DNA of 8,498 nt from Bacteroidota bacterium (GTDB lineage: Bacteria; Bacteroidota; Bacteroidia; Flavobacteriales; Flavobacteriaceae), in assembly GCA_022560715.1 (NCBI GenBank), contig JADFSQ010000059.1:1-8498 (forward strand), read 5' to 3'. Positions 6,296 through 8,498 of the stretch are shown piece by piece (the stretch's first letter is position 1; every line of letters starts with the position of its first letter). A program made the position numbers and the translations under genes. The notes under the pieces are model-generated. The model saw only the letters and a list, made by a program, of their open reading frames with translations. It did not search any database and was not told the origin of the DNA.

Positions 6296-6337
6296 TATCG
6301 TTCGATATAAATCATTGAAACGAAAGATATCGTAACA

Positions 6338-6346
6338 TTAGCTTTA
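6338..6346 (+). repeat. Upstream arm of cargo-specific 9-bp inverted repeat, cassette 2
   Basis: TTAGCTTTA lies 18 bases before the ATG of the propeller gene, in the context A-TTAGCTTTA-A-TTT, the same frame as ATTA-C-CT-G-TAATT in cassette 1. Positions 4 and 7 differ between cassettes, and both changes are matched in the downstream arm of the same cassette. Confidence 0.75.
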
Positions 6347-6364
6347 ATTTAAAAATTGATAAAA

Positions 6365-7732
6365 ATGAAAATATTTAAATATTTTTTTATACTCATGAGC
6401 AACTTTTTATTACTATGCACATGTAGTAATGTAGAACCTAATGACATTGAAAACGAAAATTTGAATGATCGTAATATTTATATAGAATGGGAAAATACCA
6501 TTGGTGGTTTTGCATGGGATATATTATCATCTGTAGAGCAAACATCTGACGGCGGATATATTGTTGGAGGATCATCTAATTCACCGATTGGTGCTGACAA
6601 AACAGAAAGTAGTTGGGTTAGTTATGCACAAGACTATTGGGTAATAAAATTGAGTAATATTGGAGAGATCGAATGGCAAAATTCGATTGGAAGCGGGAAT
6701 GAAGAAGACATGAATGCAGGAGTACATCAAACTATGGATGGTGGGTATATTATTGGAGGTTCATCAAGTTCAGATAGATATGGAGATAAGCTTGAAGATT
6801 GTATAGGACCTGCCATAACCACTTTTGATTTTTGGATAGTAAAATTAGACTCTTTTGGCAATATTAAATGGCAAAATACAATTGGTGGTACAGGAAATGA
6901 AACTATAAAAACCATATTGCAAACATCAGATGGTGGATATTTATTAGCAGGAGATTCAAACTCAGGAATCTCTGGCGATAAAAATGAAGAACGATACGGT
7001 AATAATGATTATTGGATAGTAAAATTAGATGCTTCTGGTAATATTCAATGGCAAAAATCTATTGGTGGTAGCGCAGAAAACATATTAGGACAAGTTCTTG
7101 AAATTGATAATGGTGGATACATTATAGGTGGCTCTTCAAATTCCTCAGTTTCAGGAAATAAAACAGTTCCCACAAATGGCCATATGGACTACTGGATAGT
7201 AAAATTAGATTCTTCTGGTAATATTCAGTGGCAAATTTCAGTTGGAAGTGAAAATAGGGATAATTTTAGTTCTTTGACATTAACTTCTGATGGAAATTAT
7301 CTTCTTGTGGGAAATACATTTTTTCCCGATAAAGGAATCATGATTGTAAAAATAGATTCAACAGGCACAGTTATATGGCAAAAGGTCATTGAAGGTGTTC
7401 TACCAAATGAACATAGTGGAGTTCAAAAGGTAATTAGAACTGTAAACAACTCATATGTGATTGGAGGAACTGTATTAACAGAATCTTATCCCTATCAATC
7501 CTTTGATTTCTTTATATTAAAAATTGATGAAAACGGTAATAAATTAAATCAAATTATTTTAGAAACTCCAGGTTATGATGAGTTTGCTGATTTAGAACAA
7601 ACAATCGATGGTGGATATATTTTAGGTGGTCAATCATGGTCTACTAAATCAAAAGATAAAAGTGAGGACAATATTGGAAATTCATATCAAGCAAGCGATT
7701 ATTGGGTTATTAAAATATCTTCAGATTTTTAA
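6365..7732 (+). CDS. Seven-bladed beta-propeller lipoprotein (cassette 2 cargo)
   Basis: From the ATG at 6365 the product has 455 residues; an in-frame TTG nine bases earlier is a less likely start. A signal (MKIFKYFFILMSNFLLLCTC) ends in Cys18 or Cys20, the latter followed by SNVEPND, so a surface or periplasmic lipoprotein is expected, though the lipobox is weak. The rest is seven repeats of about 60 residues, each with a QTSDGGYIIGGSSNS-type strand pair and a DYWIVKLDSSGNIQWQ-type strand pair. The N-terminal IEWENTIGG probably completes the last repeat, which stops after DYWVIKISSDF, the usual velcro closure of a propeller. Blades five and six are degenerate. Such repeats are common in Bacteroidota secreted proteins, often with a type IX sorting domain; none is present here. 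No catalytic residues are evident; binding or scaffolding is a guess. Confidence 0.85.
   Translation: MKIFKYFFILMSNFLLLCTCSNVEPNDIENENLNDRNIYIEWENTIGGFAWDILSSVEQTSDGGYIVGGSSNSPIGADKTESSWVSYAQDYWVIKLSNIGEIEWQNSIGSGNEEDMNAGVHQTMDGGYIIGGSSSSDRYGDKLEDCIGPAITTFDFWIVKLDSFGNIKWQNTIGGTGNETIKTILQTSDGGYLLAGDSNSGISGDKNEERYGNNDYWIVKLDASGNIQWQKSIGGSAENILGQVLEIDNGGYIIGGSSNSSVSGNKTVPTNGHMDYWIVKLDSSGNIQWQISVGSENRDNFSSLTLTSDGNYLLVGNTFFPDKGIMIVKIDSTGTVIWQKVIEGVLPNEHSGVQKVIRTVNNSYVIGGTVLTESYPYQSFDFFILKIDENGNKLNQIILETPGYDEFADLEQTIDGGYILGGQSWSTKSKDKSEDNIGNSYQASDYWVIKISSDF
6833..7235 (+). repeat. DNA-level repeats with exact 180-bp period inside the propeller gene
   Basis: Blocks at 6833-6875, 7013-7055 and 7193-7235 begin TGGATAGTAAAATTAGA and are spaced exactly 180 bases (60 codons) apart. 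The last two differ at two of 43 bases. Other blades match only at protein level. This points to recent blade amplification or gene conversion in the middle of the gene. Confidence 0.8.
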
Positions 7733-7746
7733 CAAATAGTAAAAAC

Positions 7747-7755
7747 TAAAGCTAA
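7747..7755 (+). repeat. Downstream arm of cargo-specific 9-bp inverted repeat, cassette 2
   Basis: TAAAGCTAA is the exact reverse complement of 6338-6346, in the context AAC-TAAAGCTAA-C, 14 bases after the propeller gene stop. The constant outer bases (C on both sides) are the same as at 5880-5888. Confidence 0.75.
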
Positions 7756-7873
7756 CTTAGGATGGCTATAATTCATTGCGGTTTTGTGCCACACCAAAGT
7801 TTAGTATATTTAACACGGCTGATTTCTAAAGCGGAAAATCCTATCGGATTTATCCACAACGAAATCATAGCCT
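7756..7873. other. Palindromic tail of cassette 2, no gene
   Basis: Outer arms GGCTAT (7764-7769) and ATAGCC (7867-7872) enclose further partly pairing sequence (GTTTTGTG near 7781 with CCACAAC near 7854) and a hairpin GGAAAATCC-TATC-GGATTTATCC (7833-7855). A segment TTTAGTATATTTAACACGG (about 7799-7817) resembles 5988-6004 in cassette 1. The whole could fold into a long cruciform or RNA hairpin at the 3' end of the cargo message. I recall similar sequences after genes in other Bacteroidota, but could not search. Confidence 0.6.
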
Positions 7874-7899
7874 AACCGATAAGCGCAACTCTAAAAATT
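7874..7899. repeat. 26-bp exact direct repeat, right cassette end, copy 2
   Basis: This is identical to 6022-6047 and contains the right outer arm CCGATAAGCG. Together with the inverted arms AACTCTA (7887-7893) and TAGAGTT (7910-7916, touching the lolD stop) it forms the junction between cassette and lolD. The arms could act as a weak AT-rich terminator hairpin for lolD; there is no clear U-run. Confidence 0.85.
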
Positions 7900-7914
7900 T
7901 AAACCAAAATAGAG

Positions 7915-8498
7915 TTAATTATTTATAATTCTCCCATCAACCATCGTTAGCTTTCTATCAGCCATATTTGCCAGTTCTTGGTTATGCGTTACAATCACAA
8001 AGGTTTGTCCAAATTCGTCACGTAATTTAAAAAAGAGCTTGTGTAAATTTTCGGCAGATTCACTGTCCAGATTTCCAGAAGGTTCGTCGGCGAGAATTAG
8101 GTTAGGCTTATTTATCAATGCTCTGGCAACTGCTACGCGTTGCAGTTCGCCACCCGAAAGTTCATTGGGTTTATGATCAGATCTTTGAGAAAGCCCTAAA
8201 AAATCTAAAAGCTGTTTTGCCTTGTCTTCGGCTTCTGATTTGTTTAAACCTTTAATAAATGCTGGAATACACACATTTTCTAAAGCTGTAAATTCCGGTA
8301 ATAACTGATGAAACTGAAAAATAAAACCAATATGCTCATTCCTGAACTTTGCCAAGGATTTATCGTTTAAATTAATTACGGAAGTGTTGTTAATCTGTAG
8401 TTCTAATTTTTCAGAAGTTGATGAATTATCAAGCGTTCCTAAAATTTGCAATAGTGTTGTTTTTCCGGCACCAGAAGCACCAACAATAGAGACAATTT
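7915..8498 (-). CDS. lolD: LolD-type ABC transporter ATPase, N-terminus beyond window
   Basis: The frame is open to the window edge, giving 193 visible C-terminal residues; roughly the first 25-30 are missing. All ATPase motifs are present in order: Walker [10 protein letters not shown] (visible residues 6-14), Q-loop [18 protein letters not shown] (near 60-75), signature LSGGELQ (113-119), Walker [13 protein letters not shown] (133-144) and H-loop VTHNQE (His171). The [13 protein letters not shown] segment and the DSESA stretch after Walker B fit the LolD/MacB-like group. The expected role is energising release of lipoproteins from the inner membrane for transport to the outer membrane, with LolC/E-type partners not in the window. 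LolD and closely related MacB-type ATPases are hard to separate, so the symbol is likely but not certain. The gene points toward the TIGR02757 gene, from which the two cargo cassettes separate it. Confidence 0.9.
   Translation of the reverse strand, partial: IVSIVGASGAGKTTLLQILGTLDNSSTSEKLELQINNTSVINLNDKSLAKFRNEHIGFIFQFHQLLPEFTALENVCIPAFIKGLNKSEAEDKAKQLLDFLGLSQRSDHKPNELSGGELQRVAVARALINKPNLILADEPSGNLDSESAENLHKLFFKLRDEFGQTFVIVTHNQELANMADRKLTMVDGRIINN

Larger units (their letters stand above)
6144..6350 (-). repeat. Diverged copy of TIGR02757 first codons and upstream region
   Basis: TAAAAAGTTTGCCAC at 6144-6158 is identical to 5271-5285, the first five codons of TIGR02757. After it, blocks of the TIGR02757 upstream region recur in the same order: TTTTAGTGAT (6183-6192, as 5311-5320), TTTTAAATAAAAA (6251-6263, as 5346-5358), TTCGCT (6271-6276, as 5365-5370) and the TATCG..CGATATA segment. 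The copy is about 60 bases longer and clearly diverged. It supplies the left flank of cassette 2, as the original supplies that of cassette 1. Confidence 0.75.
6273..7885 (+). other. Cargo cassette 2: nested inverted repeats around the propeller gene
   Basis: The plan is the same as at 5367-6033. The left end CGCT..TATCG (6273-6300) is split by a 19-base palindrome; the right end is CCGATAAGCG (7876-7885). The left inner pair is CGATAT (6303-6308) and ATATCG (6327-6332). The cargo-specific 9-bp inverted repeat is TTAGCTTTA at 6338-6346 and 7747-7755, and the palindromic tail is 7756-7873. Cargo and 9-bp sequence differ from cassette 1, while framework parts and spacing logic are shared. No recombinase is encoded. 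Confidence 0.65.

Noticed and set aside
5367..7885. Calling the two cassettes integron gene cassettes with attC sites
   Set aside because: The cargo-specific complementary ends resemble the logic, but the cores (ATTACCT, ATTAGCT) do not fit GTTRRRY, the downstream cores do not fit RYYYAAC well, and no integrase gene is visible. Kept only as an analogy.
5286..7914. Insertion sequence or transposon
   Set aside because: No transposase-like protein, no clear target-site duplication and no typical IS ends were found. The duplicated flank pieces are explained better by tandem duplication or recombination of the locus.

Overview
The window looks like chromosome from a Bacteroidota bacterium, most likely Flavobacteriaceae. 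The evidence is very AT-rich DNA, no Shine-Dalgarno-like leaders, short Bacteroidota-type lipoprotein signals, a -7 box of the TAnnTTTG kind, a BatA-domain membrane protein, a TIGR02757 (DUF2400) protein, and intergenic palindromes of a style common in that group. The genus cannot be fixed from the sequence alone.

Layout. Positions 1-128 (minus) hold the N-terminus of a BatA/aerotolerance-type membrane protein. Positions 129-398 hold two ~56-bp direct repeats around a perfect 33-bp palindrome. A minus-strand pair follows: a sialidase-fold lipoprotein (1420-2649) and, 13 bases downstream, a family 2 glycosyltransferase (399-1406), probably co-transcribed. Next come a secreted S10 serine carboxypeptidase (2912-4399, minus) and the TIGR02757 protein (4509-5285, minus, GTG start). 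The window ends inside a LolD-type ABC transporter ATPase (7915-8498, minus). These are ordinary chromosomal genes.

The unusual part is 5286-7914, between the TIGR02757 gene and lolD. It carries two plus-strand cargo genes, opposite in direction to everything else: an orphan 154-aa protein (5434-5898) and a seven-bladed propeller lipoprotein (6365-7732). They are unrelated in sequence but sit in matching frames. Each has a left outer end related to CGCTTATCGG and the inverse at the right end. Inside this, each cargo is bracketed by a 9-bp inverted repeat: TTACCTGTA for the first, TTAGCTTTA for the second. The repeat sequence differs between cassettes but matches perfectly within each one, while the bases beside it are constant (A..A upstream, C..C downstream). 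A palindromic stretch of about 110-140 bases follows each cargo.

Between the cassettes lies a scar: an in-frame lolD 3' fragment (6046-6156) joined, at a 15-bp sequence identical to the TIGR02757 start, to a diverged copy of the TIGR02757 upstream region. The simplest reading is that the intergenic slot was tandemly duplicated, or acquired again from a relative, and each copy now holds a different cargo. No integrase or transposase is present. The cassette architecture is the part I consider possibly undescribed. The repeats and scar are directly visible; mobility is inference.
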